Shown here: piece by piece, positions 26,383-35,386 of the stretch
How the letters are laid out: each line of letters starts with the position of its first letter
How positions within the stretch are numbered: position 1 is the first letter of the stretch
Made by a program: the position numbers and the translations under genes
NCBI GenBank assembly: GCA_038144835.1
Contig: JAYQON010000001.1
Coordinates: 40,443-104,442, forward strand
Reading direction: 5' to 3'
Source of the DNA: JALHOQ01 sp038144835
GTDB taxonomy: Bacteria; Bdellovibrionota; Bdellovibrionia; Bdellovibrionales; UBA1609
Length of the DNA: 64,000 nucleotides
Notes under the pieces: generated by a model
Told to the model about the DNA's origin: nothing
The model's input: only the letters and a program-made list of their open reading frames with translations
The model's database searches: none

Positions 26383-27480
26383 GTGGTTTCACGAATCTTA
26401 GCGGCAGTGCTCGCAGTTGGTTTGGCTTACGGTGGGTTCGAGGTTTTTCGCTTTGTTGCTGCAGGAGCTGGTTCTGGGGATGAACGCATAGTATTTGAAG
26501 TTCCCCATGGCACTAGCTTTCAACAAATAGCTCATAATCTTGAAGAAAAAGGGTTGGTATTAAGTGCCTTAAAATTCAGGATTTTTTCTAAATTGACGGG
26601 CATGGACAGCCAAGTCAAAAGTGGTGAATACGCGCTCCACAAAGCGATGACCCCAAGGGAGATTTTGAGTGCTCTGGTGTCCGGCAAAAGCATTCAGTAC
26701 CCAGTGACATTTCCTGAAGGTTCCAACATTTATGAAATGGCCAAAATTTTAGAAAACAAAGGCCTGTTTAAGGCTGAGGATTTTTTGGCTGCCTGTCGTG
26801 ACAAAGTTTTGATTCAAGAATTGCTGGCCATCGATGTCTCGAGCTTAGAGGGTTATCTTTTTCCAGAAACCTATAACGTCACCAAGTACACTCCACTTCG
26901 AGATTTGATCACAAACATGGTGCTAAATTTTAAAAACGTCTACTCTGCACTTGAAACGCACAGTCCAGGTCAAGCTACGGGCTTAACTCGCCATGAACTA
27001 GTCATTTTGGCGAGTATGGTCGAGAAGGAAACCGGTGCTCCTGAGGAGCGAGGCTTGATCTCTTCAGTATTTTATAATCGTCTAAAAAAACAAATGCGTT
27101 TGCAGAGTGATCCAACCATCATTTATGGGTTGTGGATCGAAACGGGCAGCTACAAAGAAAACATCACTAAAGAAGATATTAGCAGGCCTACAAAATACAA
27201 CACTTACACGGTCGCTCGTTTGCCTTTTGGGCCAATTGCCAACCCAGGTAGAGAGGCTTTGTCGGCGGTTTTAAAGCCGGTGACAAGCGACTACCTGTAC
27301 TTTGTGAGTCGTAATGATGGTACTCATATTTTTACCCGTACTTACGAAGATCACCTTAAAGCTGTTAAAGATTTTCAGTTGAACGCCGCAGCTCGCGAAG
27401 GAAAAAGTTGGCGTGATCTTAAAAAGAGAGAAAATGGGGAGCCCATGTCGGTACCAGTGCTTCCTGGCACTGGTGGATAA
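26383..27480 (+). CDS. mltG: Endolytic peptidoglycan transglycosylase MltG
   Basis: A membrane-anchored lytic transglycosylase that ends glycan strands near divisomes. N-terminal anchor (about residues 1-25), LysM-like region (FEVPHGTSFQQIAHNLEEKG), then the YceG catalytic domain with SMVEKETGAPEERGLISSVFYNRL (catalytic Glu) and QSDPTIIYG, and YNTYTVARLPFGPIANPG near the C-terminus. It starts with GTG immediately after the astD stop (TAA GTG). 365 residues, complete. Confidence 0.9.
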   Translation: MVSRILAAVLAVGLAYGGFEVFRFVAAGAGSGDERIVFEVPHGTSFQQIAHNLEEKGLVLSALKFRIFSKLTGMDSQVKSGEYALHKAMTPREILSALVSGKSIQYPVTFPEGSNIYEMAKILENKGLFKAEDFLAACRDKVLIQELLAIDVSSLEGYLFPETYNVTKYTPLRDLITNMVLNFKNVYSALETHSPGQATGLTRHELVILASMVEKETGAPEERGLISSVFYNRLKKQMRLQSDPTIIYGLWIETGSYKENITKEDISRPTKYNTYTVARLPFGPIANPGREALSAVLKPVTSDYLYFVSRNDGTHIFTRTYEDHLKAVKDFQLNAAAREGKSWRDLKKRENGEPMSVPVLPGTGG

Positions 27481-27505
27481 GCTCTTAAAATAAATTATTT
27501 TTTGC

Positions 27506-28162
27506 TTATTGCGATAAGCGAGAATTGATTTTGTTGGCTTGATTTATTGTATTTCTAGTGAATCGTACGGCGAGGAAAAATTCACCGCCAGATTCTGTAA
27601 TGCCGTGTGATCGAATCTCATACTTGGAATCATTGATTTTATAGAGAAATGATTCGCTAACTTTACCATCAAAAACGTCAGAGGGTCTCTCGGGTTTTTG
27701 ATCAGAGTTTCTGATATCAATAATGACCCTATCGCTAATCACAAATCCGAAATTTTTAACATCGCTGATGACCTTAGTACTGGAACCGTCCACCACCATT
27801 TTTGAAATGCCCTGAGTGGACATTGCGATGCCTTTCATGCCAGCGAACGCATTGCGCACACATGAGGTAGAGACCTTAAAACCTTTATTGTTGGCCTGCT
27901 TTGTCTCGCCCAGCTCTATTCGCAAGTTCGATGGATCTCGATAGTACAGTAGAGCTCCGTCGTATTCGAAGGTCCCAGGGGGTAGGGTCGATGCGAGATC
28001 GATTTTTTGTTTAGCAGGAACGTTCATTGGGATTGGGTTATAGTTGAGGGGACATTGCCTTCCGGCAGACTGTCGCGCACCACCTCCGCTACAGCCATTT
28101 AAGCAACCTATAACAGCCATTANNNNNNNNNNCGATATGATAAGTGCCCAAAATCTTTTCAT
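27506..28162 (-). CDS. Exported lipoprotein of unknown function, signal region split by an N gap
   Basis: About 218 codons with an N-terminal signal-like stretch, then a Cys (NGCSGGG) that looks like a lipobox, then a beta-rich soluble domain with no recognised motif. A 10-N gap (28123-28132) falls inside the signal peptide, so residues 11-14 are unknown and the start is provisional. A second Met just after the gap could also be the start. It is the last member of the long minus-strand run. Confidence 0.6.
   Translation of the reverse strand: MKRFWALIISXXXXMAVIGCLNGCSGGGARQSAGRQCPLNYNPIPMNVPAKQKIDLASTLPPGTFEYDGALLYYRDPSNLRIELGETKQANNKGFKVSTSCVRNAFAGMKGIAMSTQGISKMVVDGSSTKVISDVKNFGFVISDRVIIDIRNSDQKPERPSDVFDGKVSESFLYKINDSKYEIRSHGITESGGEFFLAVRFTRNTINQANKINSRLSQ
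28123..28132. other. Assembly gap of 10 N
   Basis: Ten Ns inside the signal-peptide region of the exported lipoprotein. Its length is suspect because the other 10-N gap clearly does not equal its true length. Confidence 0.95.
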
Positions 28163-28230
28163 AAATCCTCACTGAGATAACAGTCGGTCAGCGTTAACAC
28201 GTAGCGTAAATTTTGTCAAATCTCTTAAAT

Positions 28231-28689
28231 CTACTTACGAGTTGGCTGAAAGGGTTCAAAACGGCCAATACTGGAGTTATAGCGAAAAACATTGAGGTGA
28301 GGAACCAATTGCTGGTCAAAAGTCGGGGCCAATAGCTCCTGGGTTCCATCTTGGTCCACATCTGTAATTGCGAGTCGAGTGACATGGCCTTGAAAATTAA
28401 AAAGCCCGTCATGTCTGTCGGGTAAAAGAATGCGTTCTATCAGTTCGTAATTGCCAGCCTCGTTTTTAAGGATCTCTACAAAAATTCCTTCCAGGCTGGA
28501 GTATTTTATAACTTTAACTGAAGAACCATTATTTAAAAGATCACCCTCGGCAGTCGCTAAAACCTCGCGTCCCCTATTCAATAAATAGTACTGAGCCTTT
28601 ATGCGAAGAGATGGTGTCAAGGCCGCAGCTAGTAAGACGGCAGCAGTTAAGAGTAGAACACTTAAAATGGTCCACCGGAAAGGGGTCAT
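28231..28689 (-). CDS. Exported or membrane-anchored protein with FG-GAP-like repeat remnant
   Basis: A 152-residue protein with an N-terminal membrane segment (about residues 7-27), followed by a soluble domain. It contains a segment like RLAITDVDQDGTQELLAP, the D-x-D-x-D-G motif of FG-GAP/VCBS repeats. Otherwise unrecognised. It overlaps pgeF by 4 bp and is probably co-transcribed with the rluD-pgeF genes. Function unknown. Confidence 0.6.
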   Translation of the reverse strand: MTPFRWTILSVLLLTAAVLLAAALTPSLRIKAQYYLLNRGREVLATAEGDLLNNGSSVKVIKYSSLEGIFVEILKNEAGNYELIERILLPDRHDGLFNFQGHVTRLAITDVDQDGTQELLAPTFDQQLVPHLNVFRYNSSIGRFEPFQPTRK

Positions 28690-29384
28690 GTCATAATTGA
28701 ATCAGTTTTTTGAGATTTGATCACGACAAAACTTAACTGTCTGCCAGACTGCTCGCGGTCGCGGCGGAAGGAGTGAAATTCTGGAGAAATTTTTGTGTCT
28801 TCTCCCGTATCAGCAATTTGGATCCCATCAAATGTATGGCGAAGTTGCTCTTGTACCAAGGAGGATAGATCGACAAATAGTTTGTCGCTGTCCGTGTGAT
28901 TGAAAAGAAAACGACTCGCATTTTTTTCCGCAGGAGTCGCTGCGACTATTTGTAAAGCCACAGCCCGACTGACTTCAAAACTATTACATCTGATGTGTGG
29001 CCCGATTAAGGCAAGATCAGGTTGAAAGGGAAGAGCTTTCTTAGCTGCGGCAATTATATTCAGGGAAACACCGCGCCAGCCCGCATGCAAAGCACACACC
29101 ATATTGGCATTGGCCAACAGAATGGGAATGCAGTCTGCTGTTTGGGAAATCAAAGCTAGGCCCGGTTTTTCTGTGAAATGCCCATCGGCTTCAATGGAAG
29201 TTTTTGGGTCGGCTAACACCACAGCACGGCCATGCACTTGACGAAGAAATGAGAACTGAAATTCGGGAAAATTTAGACCTAAGTTTTCTTTGTCCAAATT
29301 GCGTGAGCCAAAAAAGAATAACCTACGGGAGTCTTCAAAATAAAAACCGAGAAATTTACCGTCGCGTTCAAATTTTTTAAACAT
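28686..29384 (-). CDS. pgeF: Polyphenol-oxidase/PgeF family protein (YfiH, laccase domain)
   Basis: The YfiH/PgeF family edits peptidoglycan stems and acts on purine nucleosides in vitro. QVHG near the N-terminus, then QTADCIPILLANANMVCALHAGWRG carry the Cys and His of the metal site. A GPHIRCNSFEVS region and a C-terminal FHSFRRD follow, as in the family. At 232 residues it is near normal. It overlaps rluD by 8 bp. The rluD-pgeF order is conserved in many bacteria. Confidence 0.88.
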   Translation of the reverse strand: MFKKFERDGKFLGFYFEDSRRLFFFGSRNLDKENLGLNFPEFQFSFLRQVHGRAVVLADPKTSIEADGHFTEKPGLALISQTADCIPILLANANMVCALHAGWRGVSLNIIAAAKKALPFQPDLALIGPHIRCNSFEVSRAVALQIVAATPAEKNASRFLFNHTDSDKLFVDLSSLVQEQLRHTFDGIQIADTGEDTKISPEFHSFRRDREQSGRQLSFVVIKSQKTDSIMT

Positions 29385-30327
29385 TTTGGAAGCCCCACTC
29401 TCTGAGTGTCTCTGCCACCGTCTCTGGCCAGTCCAATCTGAAAAATAAATTTTTTTGAGTCATCGGATGCACAAAACCAAGTTCACATGCATGCAGCAGT
29501 AAACGTTTGGCGGCTTTATCGCTCTTATTTATCTTACGCCCTCCGTACAGGGGGTCGCCAACAATTGGCAGCCCGCTTTCAGAGAGATGAACGCGAATTT
29601 GATGGGTTCTACCGGTTTCAAGCTTACATGCGAGCCAGGAAAGACCTGAGCGAAGCGTCTGCAAAGTTTTGAAGTGGGTGACTGCATATTTGCCGTGATT
29701 GCTAGCATTTGAGGCAAAGCGTTTTCGGTCAGAAGGATGGCGAGCCAAAAAGCTACGAATCGTTTGATCTTTGACTCGTGGGAGACCATTGACAATAGCC
29801 CAATACAATCGATGCGCTTGTTTAGACCGAAACTGATCCGCCAGTCCATGGTGGGCTCGATCATTTTTAGCTACAACTAGAATGCCGCTGGTGTCGCGAT
29901 CTAATCTATGCACAATTCCGGGCCTGTGTTCAGCAAAGCCCAGGGACAGCTTGTCCGCATGAAACAACAATATATTTACCAGAGTGTCCTGTGCATGCCC
30001 AGCAGCTGGATGCACGACCAAACCCGACGGCTTATTCACAACCATTAAGTCCTGGTCTTCATAAAGCAGATCGAGGGGCGCATTGAGTGGCTGAAGAGGA
30101 CTTGCTGGCGGTTCGGGTATTTCTACCTGTAAACACATACCCGCAGTCAGTTTATGAGAAGCCTTTAAGGGTTTACCCATATTACTCACATGGCCTGAGG
30201 AGACCAATTCAGCAGCTCGCGAGCGAGAGGGAATGAAGTCGAGCGAGGCTAAAAATTTATCTAGGCGCTGCCCCTCGTACTCGGCGGGCACGATCACCGT
30301 AAAAAGGGTATTGATCAACTTATTCAA
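29377..30327 (-). CDS. rluD: Ribosomal large-subunit pseudouridine synthase RluD
   Basis: Modifies U1911/1915/1917 in 23S rRNA. It has an S4-like N-terminal region (GQRLDKFLASLDFIPSRSRA) and the catalytic HRLDRDTSGILV with its Asp. Then VNGLPRVKDQTIRSFLARH and TGRTHQIRVHLSESGLPIVGD follow, as in RluA/RluD. The 316 residues are complete. It overlaps the upstream J-like/HTH gene by 4 bp. Confidence 0.92.
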   Translation of the reverse strand: MNKLINTLFTVIVPAEYEGQRLDKFLASLDFIPSRSRAAELVSSGHVSNMGKPLKASHKLTAGMCLQVEIPEPPASPLQPLNAPLDLLYEDQDLMVVNKPSGLVVHPAAGHAQDTLVNILLFHADKLSLGFAEHRPGIVHRLDRDTSGILVVAKNDRAHHGLADQFRSKQAHRLYWAIVNGLPRVKDQTIRSFLARHPSDRKRFASNASNHGKYAVTHFKTLQTLRSGLSWLACKLETGRTHQIRVHLSESGLPIVGDPLYGGRKINKSDKAAKRLLLHACELGFVHPMTQKNLFFRLDWPETVAETLREWGFQNV

Positions 30328-31040
30328 GGCCTTTGCGATCTAAAGAACTTCATGTAAGCGTCGGTAACTTTGCGTTCGGGTAGTTGCAGGGCACGAGCCA
30401 TTTGCGCGACAAAGCCGCGCGTAAATACAGCAACGGGCAATGAATTCAATTCGTTTGCTTCCAGCGCCATTAAGGTGCTTTTACTTACGCGAATCTCTTC
30501 ACTGATCTGTTCAAGCGATACGCCTCTATATAGACGCATTTTTTTTAAGAAGGCACCGTCACAGGTTTCAATATTCTGAAGTTCTTGTTCAAGCTCAGTG
30601 TTAATTTCGTAAAGACTAAATTTGGTGCGGGCATATCCTTCAGGAATTTCAGGTCCGCGGGAGATGACTTTAACAGGCCCCAGCCATTGCTCATCACCGC
30701 GGGCGCTTCGTTGAGAGCTCGAATTTGCTGTTCCTGTCACTGAGGCACGCGAAAATTGGGTTGGATCTTGATGCGCAGATTTTACTGGGGGCTGACTCAG
30801 CCCAATTTTAAGATCATATTCCTTACGTCGGGCCTGGTGTGAAAGTGTTTGGTACGCCTCCTCAATCAAGGCCATAAGTTCTTGTGCCTCTTGCGGCGTG
30901 AACATACTGTAAATAGCGGGAGAATTGGTTGAGTAAGTACTTTTTGCCCGTTGATAAGCGTTATAAATATCCGCGGGCCCCGCTTGAGGAGTAATTTCTA
31001 AAAGCTCGTAGTAGGTTTGGCCATCGTAGCGTTCGCTCAT
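30324..31040 (-). CDS. J-like domain + RodZ-type helix-turn-helix protein
   Basis: Residues ~9-75 look like a J domain (YYELLEITPQAGPADIYNAY ... EEAYQTLSHQARRKEYDLKIG), but the HPD tripeptide is absent (the loop reads YSTNSPAIYS), so DnaK stimulation is doubtful. Residues ~155-235 form a HTH like the cytoplasmic part of RodZ (FLKKMRLYRGVSLEQISEEIRVSKS ... FTRGFVAQMARAL). No membrane helix is visible. It sits between a MinD-like ATPase and rluD, which suggests a cell-shape or positioning role, but this is inference. Confidence 0.75.
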   Translation of the reverse strand: MSERYDGQTYYELLEITPQAGPADIYNAYQRAKSTYSTNSPAIYSMFTPQEAQELMALIEEAYQTLSHQARRKEYDLKIGLSQPPVKSAHQDPTQFSRASVTGTANSSSQRSARGDEQWLGPVKVISRGPEIPEGYARTKFSLYEINTELEQELQNIETCDGAFLKKMRLYRGVSLEQISEEIRVSKSTLMALEANELNSLPVAVFTRGFVAQMARALQLPERKVTDAYMKFFRSQRP

Positions 31041-31049
31041 TAATTAAAA

Positions 31050-32018
31050 CTATATCACAGCCTTGAGTGGTTGTGTGTTTGCGATTTTACGGCTGATGCT
31101 CATTAATTGAGCGTACAGGTGACTTTGGCGATTCGCCATTAAAAGATGGTTCTTATGTCGCAAAGACTGCCATACCGCATTATCATATTCTAGTCCGCCG
31201 AGGAACTGGCAGGGAAAGCCAAAGTATTGATTGCAGACCGACTGCAGAGCAAAACCTATTTCTAGTTCTTGGCGGGTGCGTGCCTGATTGAGAACTATCT
31301 CAAAATTGAGATCTGACAAAAGATGCTTCAACTTCGTACCAAGAACAGGTTCACGGTCTACCAGCACTCGGATTAGGTCAGATGGATTTCTAATTTTAAG
31401 TGAGTTCCTTTTGGCAAGTAGCTCATCGATCTGGTTTTTTAGATGCAACTGATGCTCGTATCGGCGCATTTTTCTGAAAAACGTGGCCTTTAGGAAGCGA
31501 TATGCATTCTCGATGCTTGATGGGTCTGGAGTAAATACCGTGATTTTGTGTTTGGCCATCAAAAAGAAGTCGAGAGTCGAGTGATGGGTGCCAGCACTCA
31601 AATCCAAAATTATGAAATCAGCCTTCTGTCGGAAAATCGCTGACATAATTCGTGAACGTTGGATTTCATCAACATTGGCGATATCAAGTGCTTCGCTTGA
31701 ACCACTGATTAGTTTCAAACGCGGCCAATGAGTATCCAGTAAAAGATCTTTCAGTTCGAGATTGGGGTCTTTTATAAATTCGTTGATACCTCGGTCTACC
31801 AGAGGCACGCCTAGGGAGGTATGTAGATTCGCGCCGCCAAGGTCCAAGTCGATGGCAAGCGTGTTATACCCAAGATGGGAAAGAAAAATTGCTACAGAAG
31901 AACTAACGAAAGATTTACCAACGCCCCCCTTGCCACCGCCAACTGCAATGATGGTCGACGCCGGTTCTAAGCGTCCGCGTAGTGTTGAAAAATCAGCTAT
32001 AGTGACGTTCGAGCTCAC
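31050..32018 (-). CDS. MinD/ParA-family ATPase
   Basis: A P-loop ATPase of 322 residues with the deviant Walker A GGGKGGVGKSF and the second motif AIDLDLGGANLH. The C-terminal half is not that of canonical MinD; no amphipathic membrane-targeting helix is obvious at the end. It resembles FlhG/MinD-type regulators that position flagella, chemoreceptor arrays or pili. Its spacing between tsaB (18 bp) and the J-like/HTH gene (9 bp) shows it is in the operon. Confidence 0.82.
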   Translation of the reverse strand: MSSNVTIADFSTLRGRLEPASTIIAVGGGKGGVGKSFVSSSVAIFLSHLGYNTLAIDLDLGGANLHTSLGVPLVDRGINEFIKDPNLELKDLLLDTHWPRLKLISGSSEALDIANVDEIQRSRIMSAIFRQKADFIILDLSAGTHHSTLDFFLMAKHKITVFTPDPSSIENAYRFLKATFFRKMRRYEHQLHLKNQIDELLAKRNSLKIRNPSDLIRVLVDREPVLGTKLKHLLSDLNFEIVLNQARTRQELEIGFALQSVCNQYFGFPCQFLGGLEYDNAVWQSLRHKNHLLMANRQSHLYAQLMSISRKIANTQPLKAVI

Positions 32019-32035
32019 GTGCCATCATTCCTTGG

Positions 32036-32722
32036 CTAAAGGGGCCTTAAAAGGCCTCGTCTCATTTTCTCTTCGGCCTCCGAGCCTCGAATATAAAGGG
32101 GATTTACTTTGTGCCACTGAAAAAACCTGACCGTTTGCGGCCACTTGGAAATCCAATCGATTTGCTCGATAGCCTCAGTGTGCGACCTTAGTCCTGAGGT
32201 TAGCCCCTCGATGAGGACCTTGGTATGAGTTGATTTAACGGATTCTAGTTCAAATTGAGACATTGAGGTTGGAGCTAGACTTTCAACTAGACCGTGCTCA
32301 CTGTGTTTGTAAGCCGCAACATAGAAAAAATTTTGTACAGCTTTGGTTGCGACTAGCACCGAGTCACCGGGTTGAGAGTGCTGAGAGGCTAAAACTTCAA
32401 GGGTGTTAAATACGGCCACAGGTAGAGACAGGGTATAGGCAAGGGTGCGCACCAGATTCAATCCAACGCGAATCCCAGTAAATGAACCTGGCCCGACATT
32501 CACGCTCAAGTGAGTGAGGCTTTTAAAAGTTAACCCAGCATCCTTGAGTAGACGCTGAGTTTCTATTGTTGCGCATTCGGAATGAGTGGACTTTTTATCC
32601 CAAGCATACTGGCTAGGGGAAGAACGGCCGGTTGCTAAGGCAACCGAGCCATTCATTGAACTAGTGTCTACCGACAGCAGTCGTGTGTTACCAGCGGTTG
32701 AAAAATAGATTGGTGATGTCAT
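32036..32722 (-). CDS. tsaB: tRNA threonylcarbamoyladenosine protein TsaB
   Basis: A scaffold of the t6A complex. It has the ASKHA-like beginning LLSVDTSSMNGSVALATG, HSECATIETQRLLKDAG, and LSVNVGPGSFTGIRVGLN (the TsaB signature). The remainder is more divergent. At 228 residues the length is normal. Its start overlaps the end of rseP by 35 bp because no other in-frame start precedes the TsaB fold. Confidence 0.9.
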   Translation of the reverse strand: MTSPIYFSTAGNTRLLSVDTSSMNGSVALATGRSSPSQYAWDKKSTHSECATIETQRLLKDAGLTFKSLTHLSVNVGPGSFTGIRVGLNLVRTLAYTLSLPVAVFNTLEVLASQHSQPGDSVLVATKAVQNFFYVAAYKHSEHGLVESLAPTSMSQFELESVKSTHTKVLIEGLTSGLRSHTEAIEQIDWISKWPQTVRFFQWHKVNPLYIRGSEAEEKMRRGLLRPL

Positions 32723-34373
32723 TAAAGAAGGCGAATACCATCAAAAGCATCAAAAGCATAAGTCCAACTTGTTGAGCGAGTTCCATTTTACGCATGCTCA
32801 GCGGAGCGCCTCTTAGACCTTCAATCGTGTAAAAAACAAGATGTCCGCCATCAAGAATCGGAATTGGCAAGAGGTTGAGTAAAAACAGGTTAATGGAAAT
32901 GATAGCCATAGTTTTTAGAAAAGTTGACAGACCGGCTTCAAATGAGTGTGACGCCACTCGGCCTATGGTGATGACCCCACCAATATTTTTTGGCGAAACA
33001 TCGCCCTGTACCAGGCGGACCATGCTCATCACTACGAATTCAGTCCAATTTGCTGTTTCCCGCAAGCCATTGACCAACATGTGTACCGGATTTGATATGC
33101 GAAAAAACACGGACTCTGGGGCAGCAGGAAAAAACCCTGAGACAATTCCTATGGTAAAGCGTTTTTCTTCTTGGCCTTTCATGGTCATGAGCTTTGTCAT
33201 TTCAGGGCGGATATTAAAGGTCTTGAGTTCTCCCCCACGGGAGATGGTGAAGTCGATACCCTCGTTCGCAGGGTCATAAGATTTTATTTTTGCCAGCACC
33301 GAATTCCAAGATAGAACGTCTTCGCCGTTGATCGTGACCACTCTGTCCTTGGGCAAAATACCAACTTTGTCTGCTGGAGAATCTTTTTTGATTTGATAGA
33401 TATACAATTCGGCGGGTTCAAGTCCGATAAAATCTGCAAGGTCTGTTTTTTCGTTCCATCCCTCAGGAACAGAGACCTTAACGGTGCGGATATTGTCTGG
33501 CTTATCTGTTAACGTGACATCGCGAACCTGAAACTCAAGATTTTGTTCACCGTCACCTGTTAACTGCTTGAGCAAGGTTGGCTGCAATTGGCGCCAATAA
33601 GTTATTTTTTCGCCGTTAATTGCCACGATCATTTCGAGTGTCTGAATGCCAGCTTTAGCTGCCGGGCTCTGAGGATCCTTCACGCCAACCAAGGTTGATC
33701 TAGACTCTTGCGTCAGGCCGGGAATCTGACCCACCTGGCGATTGGAACTAAAAATATTCTGGTTCTCACCTATGCTTGCTGAGGCCTGTATCTGAAGGGG
33801 TTGCGGTTCATTTTGCCGTTCAATTTTGAATTCCAGGGCCTTACCCGCAGAAGCTTCAATAATTTTTCTTACATGGCTCCATGTGGGAGTTTCCTCGTTG
33901 TTAATGCTCAAGACTTTATCACCCGAGCGAAATCCGGCTTCGAAAGCTTTCGAGTCTTCCGCAACATCACCCGCGATGGGGCCGGGAAGTTCATCGCCAA
34001 TTGCGCCGATGAGAGTAAAAATAAATATCGCAAAGAATAGGTTCATAAGAGGCCCAGCAAGAACTATCCAAATTCGTTGCATGACCGGCTTATGCAAAAA
34101 GGCATACTGGCGCTCTCCCGGTGGCACGTCTGCGGTGGGGTCATCGCCATACATTTTCACATAGCCCCCCAAGGGGATCATTGAAATACAGTAAGTGGTG
34201 TCACCCCTTTGGAAGCTGACCAGCTTCTTGCCGAAGCCAAGACTGAAGGTCTCGACCCGTACACCGAAGTACTTGGCAACCAGAAAATGTCCGAGTTCAT
34301 GGACAAAAATGAGTAGTCCGAGAAGGATAAAGAAAGGGGCAATATTATTGAGCAGCATTTGGATGATGTTCAT
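32688..34373 (-). CDS. rseP: Site-2 zinc protease RseP
   Basis: An intramembrane metalloprotease that cleaves anti-sigma factors. HELGH at about residue 25 is the zinc site, then two PDZ segments (GFRSGDKVLSINNEE, KDSPADKVGILPKDRVVTING), the NLLPIPILDGGHLVFY site and four predicted membrane helices. At about 561 residues it is longer than the usual ~450 because of the two PDZ domains and linkers. The ATG at 34373 (MNIIQMLL) is preferred over the longer frame to 34403, since it starts just ahead of the first membrane helix. Confidence 0.9.
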   Translation of the reverse strand: MNIIQMLLNNIAPFFILLGLLIFVHELGHFLVAKYFGVRVETFSLGFGKKLVSFQRGDTTYCISMIPLGGYVKMYGDDPTADVPPGERQYAFLHKPVMQRIWIVLAGPLMNLFFAIFIFTLIGAIGDELPGPIAGDVAEDSKAFEAGFRSGDKVLSINNEETPTWSHVRKIIEASAGKALEFKIERQNEPQPLQIQASASIGENQNIFSSNRQVGQIPGLTQESRSTLVGVKDPQSPAAKAGIQTLEMIVAINGEKITYWRQLQPTLLKQLTGDGEQNLEFQVRDVTLTDKPDNIRTVKVSVPEGWNEKTDLADFIGLEPAELYIYQIKKDSPADKVGILPKDRVVTINGEDVLSWNSVLAKIKSYDPANEGIDFTISRGGELKTFNIRPEMTKLMTMKGQEEKRFTIGIVSGFFPAAPESVFFRISNPVHMLVNGLRETANWTEFVVMSMVRLVQGDVSPKNIGGVITIGRVASHSFEAGLSTFLKTMAIISINLFLLNLLPIPILDGGHLVFYTIEGLRGAPLSMRKMELAQQVGLMLLMLLMVFAFFNDITNLFFNRW

Positions 34374-34443
34374 ACTTTCGATTGTAAAGTTGAATGAAAG
34401 CATCGGCCAGGAATTTTGCGCCTTATTAGTGATTACCGGCCTC

Positions 34444-35289
34444 TCAAAAAGGACCTAAATACGGATTGACGTAGAGCGCGAAGGCATAAACCAAAGGACA
34501 GGCTATAAAAATTCCATCAAGCCTATCTAAAACTCCGCCGTGTCCCGGCATAATACCGCCAGAATCTTTGACCTGAGCTACGCGTTTAACCAAAGACATA
34601 AGCAAATCGCCCGTTTGTGCTGCAAACCCGCAAAGCAGGCAAAAAACGGCTGTTTTGTACCAGCTCACTTGGGGCATCACCGTTGAAAGATACATCGTGC
34701 CCACAACGGCTGAACCAATTAGCCCACAAGCAGAACCCTCCCAAGTTTTATTGGGTGAGATCTGAGGCATAAATTTTCTTTTGCCCAAAAAACGGCCACC
34801 AAAATAAGCAAAAGTATCTCCAGAAAAAACCAAAAGAAGTAGGAACACGAACCACGAAGCACCCGTATCCAATTTAACCAGCTCAACGCAAAAGAAGGGA
34901 AAGAGTACGCAGTAAAGCATTCCAAATGAGCCAACGGCGATAGCTGGCAACAGCTGTTCATTGTCGACGCGGTCTCGTGTTAACCAGAGACAACCCACGA
35001 TGAACATGATCGAGCACATGGCAAACCAGAGAAGGCCAAGCTCAAAATGATCGATCATAAGAATGTAAAAAACTAGACTGACCGACCAAAAAAGGTAGGT
35101 TACGCTGTTTGGCATCTGCCATCGCCCAAAGGCCATACGTGAATATTCACGTATCCCCAGAACAATAGCCAACGTACAAGCTAAATATAAACCGCGATTG
35201 CCGCCGAAATATCCTAAAGAGAAAAGAAATGATACCGCCATTAGGGCAGAAATGACTCTAGTCAGAAATTTGCTACCCGTATCAGCCAT
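34444..35289 (-). CDS. cdsA: Phosphatidate cytidylyltransferase CdsA
   Basis: A membrane enzyme making CDP-diacylglycerol, 281 residues with about eight membrane helices. The C-terminal family signature is complete: SPNKTWEGSACGLIGSAVVG, then RVAQVKDSGGIMPGHGGVLDRLDG with the Asp residues. A 97-bp AT-rich gap separates it from uppS upstream, which is unusual for this usually tight gene pair. Confidence 0.93.
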   Translation of the reverse strand: MADTGSKFLTRVISALMAVSFLFSLGYFGGNRGLYLACTLAIVLGIREYSRMAFGRWQMPNSVTYLFWSVSLVFYILMIDHFELGLLWFAMCSIMFIVGCLWLTRDRVDNEQLLPAIAVGSFGMLYCVLFPFFCVELVKLDTGASWFVFLLLLVFSGDTFAYFGGRFLGKRKFMPQISPNKTWEGSACGLIGSAVVGTMYLSTVMPQVSWYKTAVFCLLCGFAAQTGDLLMSLVKRVAQVKDSGGIMPGHGGVLDRLDGIFIACPLVYAFALYVNPYLGPF

Positions 35290-35386
35290 TGCTTGGATTC
35301 GAGCGAAGCTGTTCTCTTATGCGAACTAAGAGCATTTATAGCGACGAATAAGTTTGTAGAATGAGATTCTAGTCTGTGTTGTAGAA

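Noticed and set aside
27506..28162. Reading the 10-N gap as a genuine internal four-residue linker
   Set aside because: The other gap is demonstrably not 10 bases long, so the frame agreement here is probably chance.
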